From Pseudomonas sp. B20(2017) (GTDB lineage Bacteria > Pseudomonadota > Gammaproteobacteria > Pseudomonadales > Pseudomonadaceae), in assembly GCF_002113125.1 (NCBI RefSeq), contig NZ_NEJP01000014.1, positions 1 through 64,000 on the forward strand: a DNA stretch of 64,000 nt, read 5' to 3'. Under the pieces are notes generated by a model. That model was not told the origin of the DNA. It saw only the letters and a list, made by a program, of their open reading frames with translations, and searched no databases. Below, piece after piece: positions 9,006 to 18,501 of the stretch. Made by a program: the position numbers and the translations under genes. Position 1 is the first letter of the stretch; every line of letters begins with the position of its first letter.

Positions 9006-9944
9006 CTAGTGCGACGAAACATAGATCGAGGCGGTGGTGGGGGCGGGTAATGCGTAGGTGGCCTTCATCCATTCGATCTCTGCCTGCGGCGTCCTGCCGA
9101 AGAAACGTTTGAACTCACGGCTGAATTGCGACGCGCTTTCGTAGCCGACGCTGAACGCTGCGGTCGAAGCGGACATGTCGTTTCGCAACATCAGTAATCG
9201 CGCCTGATGCAGGCGCGTCGACTTCAGGTATTGCATCGGCGAGGTGTCCGTCACGCTGCGAAAGTGCAGGTGGAAGTTGGGCACACTCATGCTCGCTTCT
9301 CGGGCGAGCTGCTCGACGTCCAGACGCTCTTGATAGCTGCTGTGGATCTTGCGGATCGCCCGCGTCACCTTGCCGAAGTGTCCCTGACGATTGAGCGCGG
9401 CGCGCATGGCGCCACCTTGCGCGCCGGTCAGGATGCGGTAGTAGATTTCCCGCAGCAGTGACGGTCCCAGTATCTGCGCCTCGCCCGGCTTGCTCATCGC
9501 TTCCAGAAATCGCAACGTGGAAGCGCGCAACGCATCGTCCATCGGTGAGGCGTACATGTGTCTGGGCTGCGACTGGCTCGGGCCGTGGACTTCATCGACT
9601 TGCAGCATCAGTTCACTGGCCAGCTGAAAATCCAGCTGCAGGTAGATCGCGAGCATGGGTTCGTCTTCACTGGCGTCGGTTTCCATGGTGAAAGGCACCG
9701 GAACCGACACCACCAGGTAGTGTTGGGCGTCGTAAACGTAGATCTCGTCGCCCAGATAACCGCGCTTCCGGCCCTGGCAGAGAATCACGATCCCGGGGTC
9801 GTACAACACAGGCGTGCGGGCCAGTGGCCGATTCGAGCGCAGGAACCGCACGCCTTCCAGCGCGCTGAGGTTGTAGCCCTCGACAGGCGCGAGGGTTTCC
9901 ATGAGACGCACCATGCGCGCGGTGTCCGGATCTGGCTGACTCAT
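9006..9944 (-). CDS. AraC-family regulator with AraC_N-type sensor domain
   Basis: 312 residues. The first ~200 match the AraC_N sensor type (LSALEGVRFLRSNRPLARTPVLYDPGIVILCQGRK region), and the last ~100 hold the two HTH motifs, ending in SVGYESASQFSREFKRFFGRTP. It lies 20 bp downstream of a minus-strand SDR gene, a pairing common in Pseudomonas, so it probably regulates its own operon. The ATG at 9944 follows GGGTAA; the open frame continues 18 codons upstream, overlapping the SDR end. Confidence 0.87.
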   Translation of the reverse strand: MSQPDPDTARMVRLMETLAPVEGYNLSALEGVRFLRSNRPLARTPVLYDPGIVILCQGRKRGYLGDEIYVYDAQHYLVVSVPVPFTMETDASEDEPMLAIYLQLDFQLASELMLQVDEVHGPSQSQPRHMYASPMDDALRASTLRFLEAMSKPGEAQILGPSLLREIYYRILTGAQGGAMRAALNRQGHFGKVTRAIRKIHSSYQERLDVEQLAREASMSVPNFHLHFRSVTDTSPMQYLKSTRLHQARLLMLRNDMSASTAAFSVGYESASQFSREFKRFFGRTPQAEIEWMKATYALPAPTTASIYVSSH

Positions 9945-9964
9945 CGTGTTTACCCGTTGACTGC

Positions 9965-10798
9965 TCAATGATCGGTGGAGCGGGTCAGAGTTTCCCACGC
10001 GTCCATCTCGTTGAGGGAGCGTTGCAGTTTTTCCCGAACCAGACTCAGAGCGTCACTGCCCAGGAGCAAATGGGCGGGCGGATTGGCGCTGGCGATGATC
10101 TGCAACATCGCTTGCGCGGCCTTTTGCGGATCACCGAGTTGCTTGCCGCTCTTTTCCTCTCGTGCCTTGCGCACCGGGTCGAAGCTGGCGTCATAGTCGG
10201 CGATGCTGCGTGGCGTGCGTTGCATCGAGCGACCGGCCCAGTCTGTCCGGAACGAGCCCGGTGCGACCGCAGTCACGAAGATGTTGAAGGGCGCCAGCTC
10301 TTTACTCAGGGTATCGGAGATGCCTTCGAGCGCAAATTTGCTGGCGCAGTAGTACGCGATGCCAGGCATGGTGATTGTGCCGCCCATCGACGTGATATTG
10401 AGAATATGGCCCGCTCGCCTCTGGCGAAAGAACGGCAGAAACGCCTTGGTCACGGCGACCGCGCCGAACACATTCACATCGAACTGCCGGCGCATGTCTT
10501 CAAGCGGCGACTCCTCGAAGATGCCTTCGTGACCGTAGCCCGCGTTGTTCACCAACACATCGACCGGGCCGTGGGTTGCCTCGGCGGTTGCGACGACGCT
10601 GTCGATCCGGGCGAAGTCGGTGACGTCCAGCACCACGCCATACGCGTTGTCGATGGACAGCGCCTGAAAGGCTTGCAGGTCGGCTTCGTTGCGCACGGTG
10701 CCGATGACGCGGTGACCGGCTGCAAGGGCTTCCCTGGCCAACGCATTGCCGAAACCGCTGCTGGCGCCGGTGATGAAGAGGATTTTCGTATTGTTCAT
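9965..10798 (-). CDS. SDR-family oxidoreductase
   Basis: 277 residues. It begins MNNTKILFITGASSGFGNALA, a classical TGxxxGxG cofactor site, and has NNAG (VLVNNAGYGHEG), the catalytic Ser in LNITSMGG and YYCASKFAL (Tyr-x-x-x-Lys). The longer C-terminal part with PGSFRTDWAGRSM is typical of the classical SDR group annotated simply as oxidoreductase. It precedes the AraC_N regulator in the same orientation. Substrate unknown. Confidence 0.87.
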   Translation of the reverse strand: MNNTKILFITGASSGFGNALAREALAAGHRVIGTVRNEADLQAFQALSIDNAYGVVLDVTDFARIDSVVATAEATHGPVDVLVNNAGYGHEGIFEESPLEDMRRQFDVNVFGAVAVTKAFLPFFRQRRAGHILNITSMGGTITMPGIAYYCASKFALEGISDTLSKELAPFNIFVTAVAPGSFRTDWAGRSMQRTPRSIADYDASFDPVRKAREEKSGKQLGDPQKAAQAMLQIIASANPPAHLLLGSDALSLVREKLQRSLNEMDAWETLTRSTDH

Positions 10799-10971
10799 GA
10801 CGAGCTCCGCAATTCAGGTGTGGCGTCATGGTATCGATCGGCAAAACGCGCACCTATGTCGGTTTGTCTTGCAGCGTTGCCTATTCCTATCAATCGCGGT
10901 GAACTTTTAGTGCAGCTTTGCGCATCCAAGCAGATACAGAGCAGACAGCTGACATCAGACAGGGACCGACG

Positions 10972-11412
10972 ATGACATTCCTGATATTCCTTCTAGCCTG
11001 CGGGGCTGCGGCAAGCGGCGGGCTTTTTTTCAAACCGGGCGACTGGTACGAGTCGCTGGTCAAACCTGCTTTCACCCCACCCAAATGGGCGTTCCCGATT
11101 GCCTGGACGATCATCTATCTGCTGCTCGCTTGGGCTGGCTATCGTCTGACCCTGCTGAACGATAGCGAAAGCGTACTGGCGTTGTGGGCTGCGCAGATCG
11201 CTCTGAATACGCTCTGGACGCCGGTATTCTTTGGTGCGCGGCGTATTTTCGCGGGGATGGTCATCATCACTTTGCTATGGCTGGTCGTTGCGGCAATGGT
11301 GGTTCTGGCCTTGCGACTGGACCTGATCACCGGGTTGATTCTGTTTCCCTACCTTGCATGGCTGTGTGTGGCGGCCGCGTTGAATTTTTCGATCCTGCGC
11401 AGTAATCGGTGA
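10972..11412 (+). CDS. tspO: TspO/MBR family membrane protein
   Basis: 146 residues with five hydrophobic helices, the size and layout of bacterial tryptophan-rich sensory proteins/peripheral benzodiazepine receptor homologues. Diagnostic stretches are WYESLVKPAFTPPKWAFPIAWTIIY and NTLWTPVFFGARR with LPYLAW-like FPYLAWLCVAAALNFSI. Family members bind porphyrins and respond to stress or oxygen. An AGGGA site precedes the ATG at 10972. A decayed esterase begins one base after the stop. Confidence 0.92.
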   Translation: MTFLIFLLACGAAASGGLFFKPGDWYESLVKPAFTPPKWAFPIAWTIIYLLLAWAGYRLTLLNDSESVLALWAAQIALNTLWTPVFFGARRIFAGMVIITLLWLVVAAMVVLALRLDLITGLILFPYLAWLCVAAALNFSILRSNR

Positions 11413-11413
11413 G

Positions 11414-11850
11414 ATGAAACCTCAAGTAAACAAACTCGCAACGTGGTCGGTGGACGAACAGGCACTGGAGCAGATGCGTGACTTCAATCGCAAGCTCGCC
11501 CGTTTGCCGCGCTTTCGCATTCGTAATCGCGTCATACCCCGAGTGATTCAGGCGCTGCTGCGCGTCGGGCAAATCGCGGGGGGGCTAAAACTGCGCAAAC
11601 ACGGACTGGTAGCCGAGACTTCCCGCCGGCACTGATGTTTGCCGGTGAACTGGATCCGCTCAGGGATGACACGCTTGAGATGGCTGCGCGCTGGGGCCGG
11701 TCAGCCGAGGTAGACGTCAAGCTTCTGCCGGAATGTGCACACGGGGTCATTCATTTTCCGACTGCAATGGCTGACAGCGTGCTTGCGCATAGTCATGCGT
11801 GGATTTCGGGCCGGATCAAGCTTGCCCCGGCAGTGCCGGCACAGGCTTGA
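11414..11850 (+). pseudogene. Remnant of an alpha/beta-hydrolase (esterase) gene, internally deleted
   Basis: The frame from 11414 encodes the N-terminal cap region of a bacterial esterase (ALEQMRDFNRKLARLPRFRIRN ... GLKLRKHGLVAETS) and stops at 11635. In another frame, PALMFAGELDPLRDD (from ~11626) and CAHGVIHFP give the esterase C-terminus with the catalytic Asp and His. The whole core with HGGG and the nucleophile GDSAG is missing. An internal deletion of roughly 500 bp with frame change between about 11615 and 11630 explains this. Full-length relatives are about 300 residues or more; what is left cannot be active. Confidence 0.75.
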
Positions 11851-11855
11851 TCCGG
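11811..11855. terminator. Inverted repeat at convergent gene ends
   Basis: CCGGATCAAGC (11811-11821) pairs with GCTTGATCCGG (11845-11855), with a smaller CCGGCA/TGCCGG stem inside. It lies between the esterase remnant and the converging ABC transporter gene and could act as a terminator on either strand; no clear T tract follows. Confidence 0.5.
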
Positions 11856-11874
11856 AAAACATCGTGAGCCTCGC

Positions 11875-13734
11875 TCACGCCTGATCCATCGCCTCAATCA
11901 CCCCCTGATCCTCCCCGAGAAACCCGCCACTCTGATGCTGCCACAACCGCGCATAAGTGCCGTTTCTTGCCAGCAGTTCAGTGTGCGTGCCTTGCTCGAT
12001 GATCCGTCCTTCATCCATGACAATCAGACGATCCATGGCCGCGATTGTCGACAGTCGGTGGGCGATGGCGATGACGGTCTTGCCCTGCATCATTTCATCG
12101 AGGCTTTCCTGAATGGCCACTTCGACTTCGGAATCCAGGGCGCTGGTGGCTTCATCCAGCAACAGGATCGGCGCGTTCTTGAGCATCACCCGGGCGATGG
12201 CAATGCGTTGGCGCTGGCCGCCCGACAGCTTGATGCCGCGCTCGCCCACCAGCGTGTCGTAGCCGGTATGGCCTTGTTTGTCGCTCAACTGATTGATGAA
12301 GCCGTCGGCCTGGGCGTTGGCGGCGGCCCGCTGGATCTGCGCATCGGTGGCGTCCGGGCGGCCGTAGGCGATGTTGTCGCGGATCGAGCGGTGCAGCAGC
12401 GACGTATCCTGCGTGACCATGCCGATGACGCTGCGCAGGCTGTCTTGTGTCACGTGAGCGATGTTCTGCCCGTCGATACGAATCTCCCCGCTATCCACGT
12501 CATAGAACCGCAGCAACAGATTGATCAGCGTGGATTTGCCGGCACCGGAACGCCCCACCAGACCGATTTTTTCACCCGCACGGATATTCAGACTCAATCC
12601 GTCGATGACCTGGCGTTCACCGTTGTAGTTGAACCCGACATTGTCGAAGGTCACCGCGCCGCCGGAAGGCACCAGCGTGGCGGCGTCCGGGGCGTCTTGC
12701 ACCTTGGGGCCACGGGTCAGGGTGTCCATGCCGTCCTGCACGGTGCCGATGTTTTCGAACAGTGAAGTCATCTGCCACATGATCCAGTGCGACATGCCGT
12801 TGATCCGCAGTGCCATGGCCGTGATCGCCGCCACGGCCCCGGTGCCGACTTCGCCCTGATGCCACAGCCACAGTGCATAGCCGCCTGCGCCCATGATCAG
12901 CCCGACCACCAAGGCCTGATTGACGATCTCGAACTGGCTGACCAGACGCATCTGGCGGAAGCCGGTCTGCTTGAAATCCTCCATTGCGGCACGCGCAAAG
13001 TGCGCTTCGCGCTTGGAATGCGAGAACAGTTTCACGGTGGTGATGTTGGTGTAGGCGTCTGAAATTCGCCCGGTCATCGACGACCGCGCATGAGCCTGTT
13101 CCTGCCCGACTTGCCCCAGACGTGGCACGAAATACACCATGGCCAACCCGAACAGCACGACCCAGGCAATGAATGGCAGCATCAGTTTCAGGTCGAAGCC
13201 GCCGGCCAGGGCGATGATCGCAATGAAATACACGCCAATGCCGGGGGCAATCTCGATGACGGTGAACAACACTTCGCGTACGGCCAGCGCCGTCTGCATC
13301 ACCTTGGTGGTGACCCGACCGGAGAACTCATCGGAGAAGAATGAAAGACTTTGCCGCAGCATCAGCCGATGGAAATCCCAGCGCAGGCGCAGCGGCAGAT
13401 TGATCGCCAATACCTGGTGCTGAACCATGGTGCGCAACGCCACTAGCCCGATGCTGGTGAGCAACACGATGCCGATCCCCCACAGGACGCGACTCTCCTG
13501 GCCGTTCGTATCGCCGCCGGCCTGCCAAGTGGAGAGCAGGTCCACGACTTGTCCCAGAAAGGAAAACAGCCAGGCTTCGTAGATCGACACACTGGCGCTC
13601 AGCAGCGCCAGCGCGAGCACATAGCCGCGGGCGCCACGCGTGCAGGCCCAGAGGAATCGCCCCAGGCCGACCGGTGGTGGCGGTAATTCGTCGGGAGGGA
13701 AGGGGTCGAGTCTTCGTTCAAACACGCGAAGCAT
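11875..13734 (-). CDS. ABC exporter, fused membrane and ATPase domains
   Basis: 619 residues. The N-terminal ~340 form a six-helix ABC membrane domain (for example GYVLALALLSASVSIYEAWLF), and the rest an ATPase with Walker A GRSGAGKST, the signature LSGGQRQRIAIAR, Walker B ILLLDEATSALD and switch His in IAIAHRLSTI. As a half-transporter of the MsbA/multidrug type it should work as a homodimer in the inner membrane, exporting a lipid or drug-like molecule. Nothing nearby fixes the substrate. The ATG follows GGAGA. Confidence 0.92.
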   Translation of the reverse strand: MLRVFERRLDPFPPDELPPPPVGLGRFLWACTRGARGYVLALALLSASVSIYEAWLFSFLGQVVDLLSTWQAGGDTNGQESRVLWGIGIVLLTSIGLVALRTMVQHQVLAINLPLRLRWDFHRLMLRQSLSFFSDEFSGRVTTKVMQTALAVREVLFTVIEIAPGIGVYFIAIIALAGGFDLKLMLPFIAWVVLFGLAMVYFVPRLGQVGQEQAHARSSMTGRISDAYTNITTVKLFSHSKREAHFARAAMEDFKQTGFRQMRLVSQFEIVNQALVVGLIMGAGGYALWLWHQGEVGTGAVAAITAMALRINGMSHWIMWQMTSLFENIGTVQDGMDTLTRGPKVQDAPDAATLVPSGGAVTFDNVGFNYNGERQVIDGLSLNIRAGEKIGLVGRSGAGKSTLINLLLRFYDVDSGEIRIDGQNIAHVTQDSLRSVIGMVTQDTSLLHRSIRDNIAYGRPDATDAQIQRAAANAQADGFINQLSDKQGHTGYDTLVGERGIKLSGGQRQRIAIARVMLKNAPILLLDEATSALDSEVEVAIQESLDEMMQGKTVIAIAHRLSTIAAMDRLIVMDEGRIIEQGTHTELLARNGTYARLWQHQSGGFLGEDQGVIEAMDQA

Positions 13735-13902
13735 TGTGGGTCTCCGAAATCGTCAGGTTGAGGGGATTCTGCCATTTAACGACGGCCTTGAGGGTTTGCA
13801 GGTTCCCGGGAATGCCCTCGTTGAGGGAAAACCCTCATTGCCGGCACTCCGTCGCGTTACTAGCATGAGTCTCGGCAATCGACCCATTCGATGGAGAGCA
13901 CC

Positions 13903-14781
13903 ATGGCTACCACGCAGACTGACGACAAACGCCCAACCCCCGATCCGGCCGAGGACAACGCGTTTTTCCCTTCGCCGTATTCCCTCAGCCAGTTCACTTC
14001 GCCCAAATCCGATCTCAGTGATGCCGAGTACCCCAACCGCTACAAGGGCGGGCGCTGGAAGATCCTGATGATCGGAGCGGACGAGCGTTATCTGTTGACC
14101 GACAACGGCACGATGTTCTCCACGGGAAATCATCCGGTTGAAACCTTGCTGCCGATGTATCACCTGGACAAGGCCGGTTTCGGCTTCGATGTCGCGACGC
14201 TGTCGGGCAATCCGGTCAAGTTCGAATTCTGGGCCATGCCTTCCGAAGATGCCGAAGTGAAGGGCTTCTACGAGCAATATCGCGACCAGTTCAAGCGTCC
14301 ACTCAAGTTGTCGCAGGTGATCGAAGAAGCGCTGGGCGAGGACTCCGACTACATCGGCGTGTTCATCCCCGGCGGCCACGGTGCGCTGATCGGCCTGCCG
14401 GAAAGCGAGGATGTAAAAAAGGTCCTGCAATGGGCCGTCGCCAAGGACAAATTCGTCATTACTCTGTGCCACGGCCCGGCGGCGTTGCTGGCGGCCGGCC
14501 TCGGTGAAACAAAAGACTCGTGCATCTTCAATGGCTACCGGATCTGCGCGTTTCCCGATGCGCTGGACGCGACCACTCCCGATATCGGCTACATGCCCGG
14601 CCACCTGACCTGGAAGTTCGGTGAGCAGTTGCAGGCACTCGGTGTGGAAATTACCAACCAGGGGATTTCCGGGGCCACACTTCAGGATCGCAAACTACTG
14701 ACCGGTGACAGTCCGCTGGCGGGCAACGCGCTGGGCAAACTGGCGGCGGCCGCGCTTCTGAAAGCGGTCACCCCGGAGTGA
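13903..14781 (+). CDS. hchA: DJ-1/PfpI-family protein deglycase HchA (Hsp31)
   Basis: 292 residues, the usual HchA length. The nucleophile elbow [14 protein letters not shown] carries the catalytic Cys, IFIPGGHG-like [16 protein letters not shown] gives the oxyanion loop, and the N-terminal extension with [14 protein letters not shown] is characteristic of Hsp31 rather than short PfpI proteins. It repairs glycated proteins and detoxifies methylglyoxal/glyoxal and has holdase activity. A GGAG site supports the ATG at 13903. Its stop overlaps the GTG of a LuxR-type gene, so the two are translationally coupled. Confidence 0.92.
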   Translation: MATTQTDDKRPTPDPAEDNAFFPSPYSLSQFTSPKSDLSDAEYPNRYKGGRWKILMIGADERYLLTDNGTMFSTGNHPVETLLPMYHLDKAGFGFDVATLSGNPVKFEFWAMPSEDAEVKGFYEQYRDQFKRPLKLSQVIEEALGEDSDYIGVFIPGGHGALIGLPESEDVKKVLQWAVAKDKFVITLCHGPAALLAAGLGETKDSCIFNGYRICAFPDALDATTPDIGYMPGHLTWKFGEQLQALGVEITNQGISGATLQDRKLLTGDSPLAGNALGKLAAAALLKAVTPE

Positions 14782-15497
14782 GCCTCGGGCCTGTCGAGAC
14801 ACTCTTGCGCGCCGCCCTCGACATCGAGGCGGCGTCCACGCTGGTGGCGATCCAGAAGGCCGTTCGCAGTTTCACCGTGGCCTATGGTTACGATCGATTC
14901 GTTCTGTTCTCCGCCACCTCGGCGTCGGAGGACGTGGTCGAGCGCATTTATTGGGTGGAAGGCGACTGGTTCGGCGACGGCATCGCTGTCGACGCCCGGA
15001 CCTACGTTCAGCGCTGCCCCGTGACTCGCCACCTGCTGGACAGTCGCGAATCCTTCTTTTGGAGCAAAGTGCAGGAGGAGAGCGGCGAACTCTATCGGGT
15101 GGTTCGCGTCCCAAGTGGGCCTGGCGTGCATGGGTTGCAGATCCCGGTCTTCGGCCCGCAGGGGCTTGAAGGTGCCATGAGTCTGGGAGGTGAGCAGATC
15201 GACACTTCTGCGCGGATTCGCCTGGCGTTGGGCATGCTCGCCACGGTGGCGTTTTACTCCGCAAGGCGATTGCTCGAAGCGCCGGTGGACGAGACGGCCG
15301 GAAAACTCTCGACCCGCGAGCGCGAAGTGCTGACGTGGGTCGCTGCCGGTCGGCGGCAGGCCGACATCGCCGCCACGCTCGGCTTGTCCGGGCGCACGGT
15401 GGAGAATCACCTGCGTTCGGCCCGCCGGCACCTGGGCGTGGCAACCACCGCCCAGGCCGTCAAGATTGCCATTCGCAAGGGTGAAATTAAGGGGTGA
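14778..15497 (+). CDS. LuxR-type regulator with autoinducer-binding-like domain
   Basis: 239 residues: an N-terminal domain of the LuxR autoinducer-binding type (~15-155) and a C-terminal GerE HTH ([39 protein letters not shown]). The ligand pocket keeps the Trp (Trp95 in FFWSK) and the glycine after it ([11 protein letters not shown]), but the Asp of the usual Asp-Pro motif is replaced by Cys80 (RCPVTRH). No luxI-type synthase is in the window, so it is a solo receptor here. It starts with GTG overlapping the hchA stop. It may sense a non-AHL signal and may control hchA; both are inference. Confidence 0.86.
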   Translation: MSLGPVETLLRAALDIEAASTLVAIQKAVRSFTVAYGYDRFVLFSATSASEDVVERIYWVEGDWFGDGIAVDARTYVQRCPVTRHLLDSRESFFWSKVQEESGELYRVVRVPSGPGVHGLQIPVFGPQGLEGAMSLGGEQIDTSARIRLALGMLATVAFYSARRLLEAPVDETAGKLSTREREVLTWVAAGRRQADIAATLGLSGRTVENHLRSARRHLGVATTAQAVKIAIRKGEIKG

Positions 15498-15618
15498 GGT
15501 TCTCACTCTGGCAGTGTCGTGCTTGAACGGGCGTGCAAAACTCCTATGATGCAAAGGGCCTGCGCCGGCTGACTGCAACCGGTGCCGCCCCCTACGTTTT
15601 TTAGAGAGATCGATCCTC

Positions 15619-18501
15619 GTGGAGTCTTTTCCGGACGCATTGCACGAATCACTCACGACCCAATTCGTTTTCGGTCCGTTCTGCGTCTATCCAGGCAAAA
15701 GACTGCTGACCCGAAACGGGGTAGCGGTCGACATCGGCGGGCGGGCGCTGGATCTGTTGATCGCCTTGCTCGAGCAACCGGGGCGCGTGCTGTCCAAGTA
15801 CGACCTGATCGACAAGGTCTGGCCTGACAGCGTGGTCGCCGAAGGCAGCTTGCGCTTTCACATGACCGGCCTGCGGCGGATCCTCGGCGATGGCGAAGAG
15901 GATGCGCGGTACATCGCGACCCAGGTGGGCGTGGGTTATGCCTTCGTCGCGCCGCTTGAGAGAAAACAGACAGGTGTCCAATCGACGCCCGTCGCGGCCC
16001 GTGCCGCCGAGGGTGTATGCAGTTTACCGCCACGGGCAAAACTGATCGGCCGCGAAACCGATCTGCAACTGGTCATCGACCATATGCAACACCCGAGGCT
16101 GGTCACCATCGTCGGTCCCGGTGGTGTCGGCAAGACCAGCCTGGCCATCGAAGTGGCGCATCGCATCGCCGCCCAGGGTTACGAGCGAGTGTATTTCGTC
16201 GATCTGGCCCAAGTGGAAGACTGCGCGCTGGTGCCGTCGGCACTGGCCAGGTCGCTGGAAATCCCGGTGCAGGCTGAAGATCCGATGTTCGTCCTGCTCG
16301 CGCATTTGCGTGAGCTGAAACTGATGCTGGTGATCGACAACTGCGAACACCTGATCGACGCGGTGTCGATCATCCTTGAACAGATCAGTGAAGCTGCACC
16401 CGATGTTGGTGTTCTGGCGACCAGTCGCGAGCCGCTGCGCGTGCGTGGCGAGTACGTTCACTGGCTCAATCCGCTGGAGTTTCCGAGAGAGCCCCGACAC
16501 CTTTGCGTGGAAGAATTGCTGGCATTCCCGGCAATCAAACTGTTTGTCGAGCGGGCATCGTCGAGTAACGCCGCGCTGTTGCTGGAAGCAGGCGGCGGAC
16601 AAATGATCGCGGACATTTGCCAGCGCCTGGAGGGCATGGCGCTGCCGATCGAACTGGCGGCGATGCGGGTCGCCAGCCACGGCCTGAAAGCCACCCATGC
16701 GTTGCTCGGTGAACGGTTTTCACTGGGCTGGTCGGGCCGCAGGACGGCGGTGCCGCGGCATCAGACGCTGCGGGCGATGCTCGACTGGAGCTATGACTTG
16801 CTGTCGCCGCCGGAACGTCTGGCGCTGGAGCGGCTCTCGGTGTTCGTCGGGCCGTTCTCTCAGGAGGCGGCGTCCCAGGTCATTGCCGATTCCCGACTCG
16901 ACAGCGCTGTGGCGGCAGCCATTCTCGATGATCTGGTGTTCAAGGGACTGGTCGCGGTCGATCACAGCGATTCGACGGACTCATATCGTTTGCTGGAAAT
17001 GACCCGTGCCTACGCCAGGGAAAAACTGGCGGTGCGGGGAGATCCCGAGGTCAATGCCCTGGCGTTCAGGCACGCGGCGTTTTACATGGACCTTCTCGGG
17101 CATCTGGGCATTGCCCCCGACGAGATCTTCCGCAATTCGGCGCGCCTTGCCAGTCAACTGGGCAACGTACGCAGTGCGCTGGAGTGGAGCTTCGGGCCGC
17201 AGGGGGACCCTGGTCTGGCGTTGCCTCTGGCCGCAGCGAGCGCGCCGTTGTTCCTGCATTTTTCATTGCTGGTCGAGTGCCGGACCTGGTGTTCCCGGGC
17301 AATGGAGCTGCTTGAGCTCGGTTATTACGGCACACCCACCGAAATGGAGTTGCAAGCCGCACTGGGGCTGGTGCTGATGTTCACCCGAGGTAACAGTGAA
17401 GCCGCCGAAAAAGCCTTGCTCCGGGCGCAGGACATTGCCGTTGCATTGAACGACTACGGCTCACAGCTGAGGTTGCTGGGCCGGTTGCAGATTTTCTACG
17501 AACGTATCGGCGATTTCCCTTCATCGCTGGCCTGGGCGGAACAGGCGGCCGTGGTCGGCAACATTTTGAACGAGCCGGCCGCCATCGCGATTGCTTCGTC
17601 ACTGACCGGCATCTCCCATCATTTGCTGGGCAATCAGCGTCTTGCCCGTCAAGAGCTGGAAAGCTCTCTGCGCAACAGCTTGCCATCGCATCCCAGCAAC
17701 ACGATTTACTACGGCTTCGATCACCGCAATCGCACCGGCCTGGGATTGGCGCGCGCACTGTGGCTGCAGGGCTATCCCGATCAGGCCAGGCACTGGACCG
17801 GGCAGATAGAGAGCGAAGCTTCGGCGTTGCAGCATCCTGTCACTTACTGCATCGCGATGGTCTGGATCCTGTGCATTGATATCTGGACCGGTGATCTGGA
17901 GAAGGCGTCAGCCAGTCTGGAACGGTTCAGCGCCATCGCCGAAACCAACGCGCTCGACCCCTACATTGCCGCCGCACATGGATTGCGAGCGGCTATCGCG
18001 ATCCGTGCCGGGCAGCCGGGGGATGCCGTTGTCATGCTGGAGCAAAGCCTGGCGCGGCTGCGAGGCATGCGCTACGAATTGCTCACGACGTCTTTTGAAA
18101 TTTCGCTGGCCGAAGGCCTGATTCTGGAGGGGCAACACGCAAAGGCTTTGGCCCTGCTGGACCGCACCATCCACCATTGCCGGCAAAGCGGTGATGCCTT
18201 CGCGTTGCCGGAGCTTTTACGCATCAGGGCCGGGACGCTCAAGGCCATCAATGGCGACGATGTTCAGGCAATCCAGGTCATTCTCGAGGAATCCATCGCG
18301 CTGAGCCGGGAGCAGGGCGCATGGGCGTGGGAGCTGAGGTCATCGATGGATCTGGCCAGACTCTGGCTTGAACAGGGGCATCCGGATCAGGCCAGGACCT
18401 TGCTTGGTGCCTGCCGCGATCAGGCTTCGGAGGGTTTCGACACCCTTGATCTGCGACGGCTGGAAAGCTTCTGGCAGAGTCTGCCCGTCAAGCACGGGTA
18501 A
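15619..18501 (+). CDS. Winged-helix STAND-type ATPase regulator with TPR-like C-terminus
   Basis: 960 residues. Residues ~15-110 form an OmpR/CadC-type winged helix (GGRALDLLIALLEQPGRVLSKYDLIDKVWPD). An NTPase follows with Walker A GPGGVGKTS near residue 167, Walker B LMLVIDNCEHL, the TSREPL sensor and a GxPxxIELAA motif (GMALPIELAA), which together indicate a STAND/NB-ARC-like switch. Residues ~480-950 are helical repeat sequence of TPR character. Such proteins act as ligand-gated transcription regulators that oligomerise on ATP binding. The GTG start is a guess based on the wHTH boundary. It converges with a response regulator, overlapping by 14 bp. Target unknown. Confidence 0.85.
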   Translation: MESFPDALHESLTTQFVFGPFCVYPGKRLLTRNGVAVDIGGRALDLLIALLEQPGRVLSKYDLIDKVWPDSVVAEGSLRFHMTGLRRILGDGEEDARYIATQVGVGYAFVAPLERKQTGVQSTPVAARAAEGVCSLPPRAKLIGRETDLQLVIDHMQHPRLVTIVGPGGVGKTSLAIEVAHRIAAQGYERVYFVDLAQVEDCALVPSALARSLEIPVQAEDPMFVLLAHLRELKLMLVIDNCEHLIDAVSIILEQISEAAPDVGVLATSREPLRVRGEYVHWLNPLEFPREPRHLCVEELLAFPAIKLFVERASSSNAALLLEAGGGQMIADICQRLEGMALPIELAAMRVASHGLKATHALLGERFSLGWSGRRTAVPRHQTLRAMLDWSYDLLSPPERLALERLSVFVGPFSQEAASQVIADSRLDSAVAAAILDDLVFKGLVAVDHSDSTDSYRLLEMTRAYAREKLAVRGDPEVNALAFRHAAFYMDLLGHLGIAPDEIFRNSARLASQLGNVRSALEWSFGPQGDPGLALPLAAASAPLFLHFSLLVECRTWCSRAMELLELGYYGTPTEMELQAALGLVLMFTRGNSEAAEKALLRAQDIAVALNDYGSQLRLLGRLQIFYERIGDFPSSLAWAEQAAVVGNILNEPAAIAIASSLTGISHHLLGNQRLARQELESSLRNSLPSHPSNTIYYGFDHRNRTGLGLARALWLQGYPDQARHWTGQIESEASALQHPVTYCIAMVWILCIDIWTGDLEKASASLERFSAIAETNALDPYIAAAHGLRAAIAIRAGQPGDAVVMLEQSLARLRGMRYELLTTSFEISLAEGLILEGQHAKALALLDRTIHHCRQSGDAFALPELLRIRAGTLKAINGDDVQAIQVILEESIALSREQGAWAWELRSSMDLARLWLEQGHPDQARTLLGACRDQASEGFDTLDLRRLESFWQSLPVKHG

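Noticed and set aside
14778-15497. Complete quorum-sensing circuit (LuxR plus LuxI)
   Set aside because: No acyl-homoserine-lactone synthase gene was found on either strand in the window.
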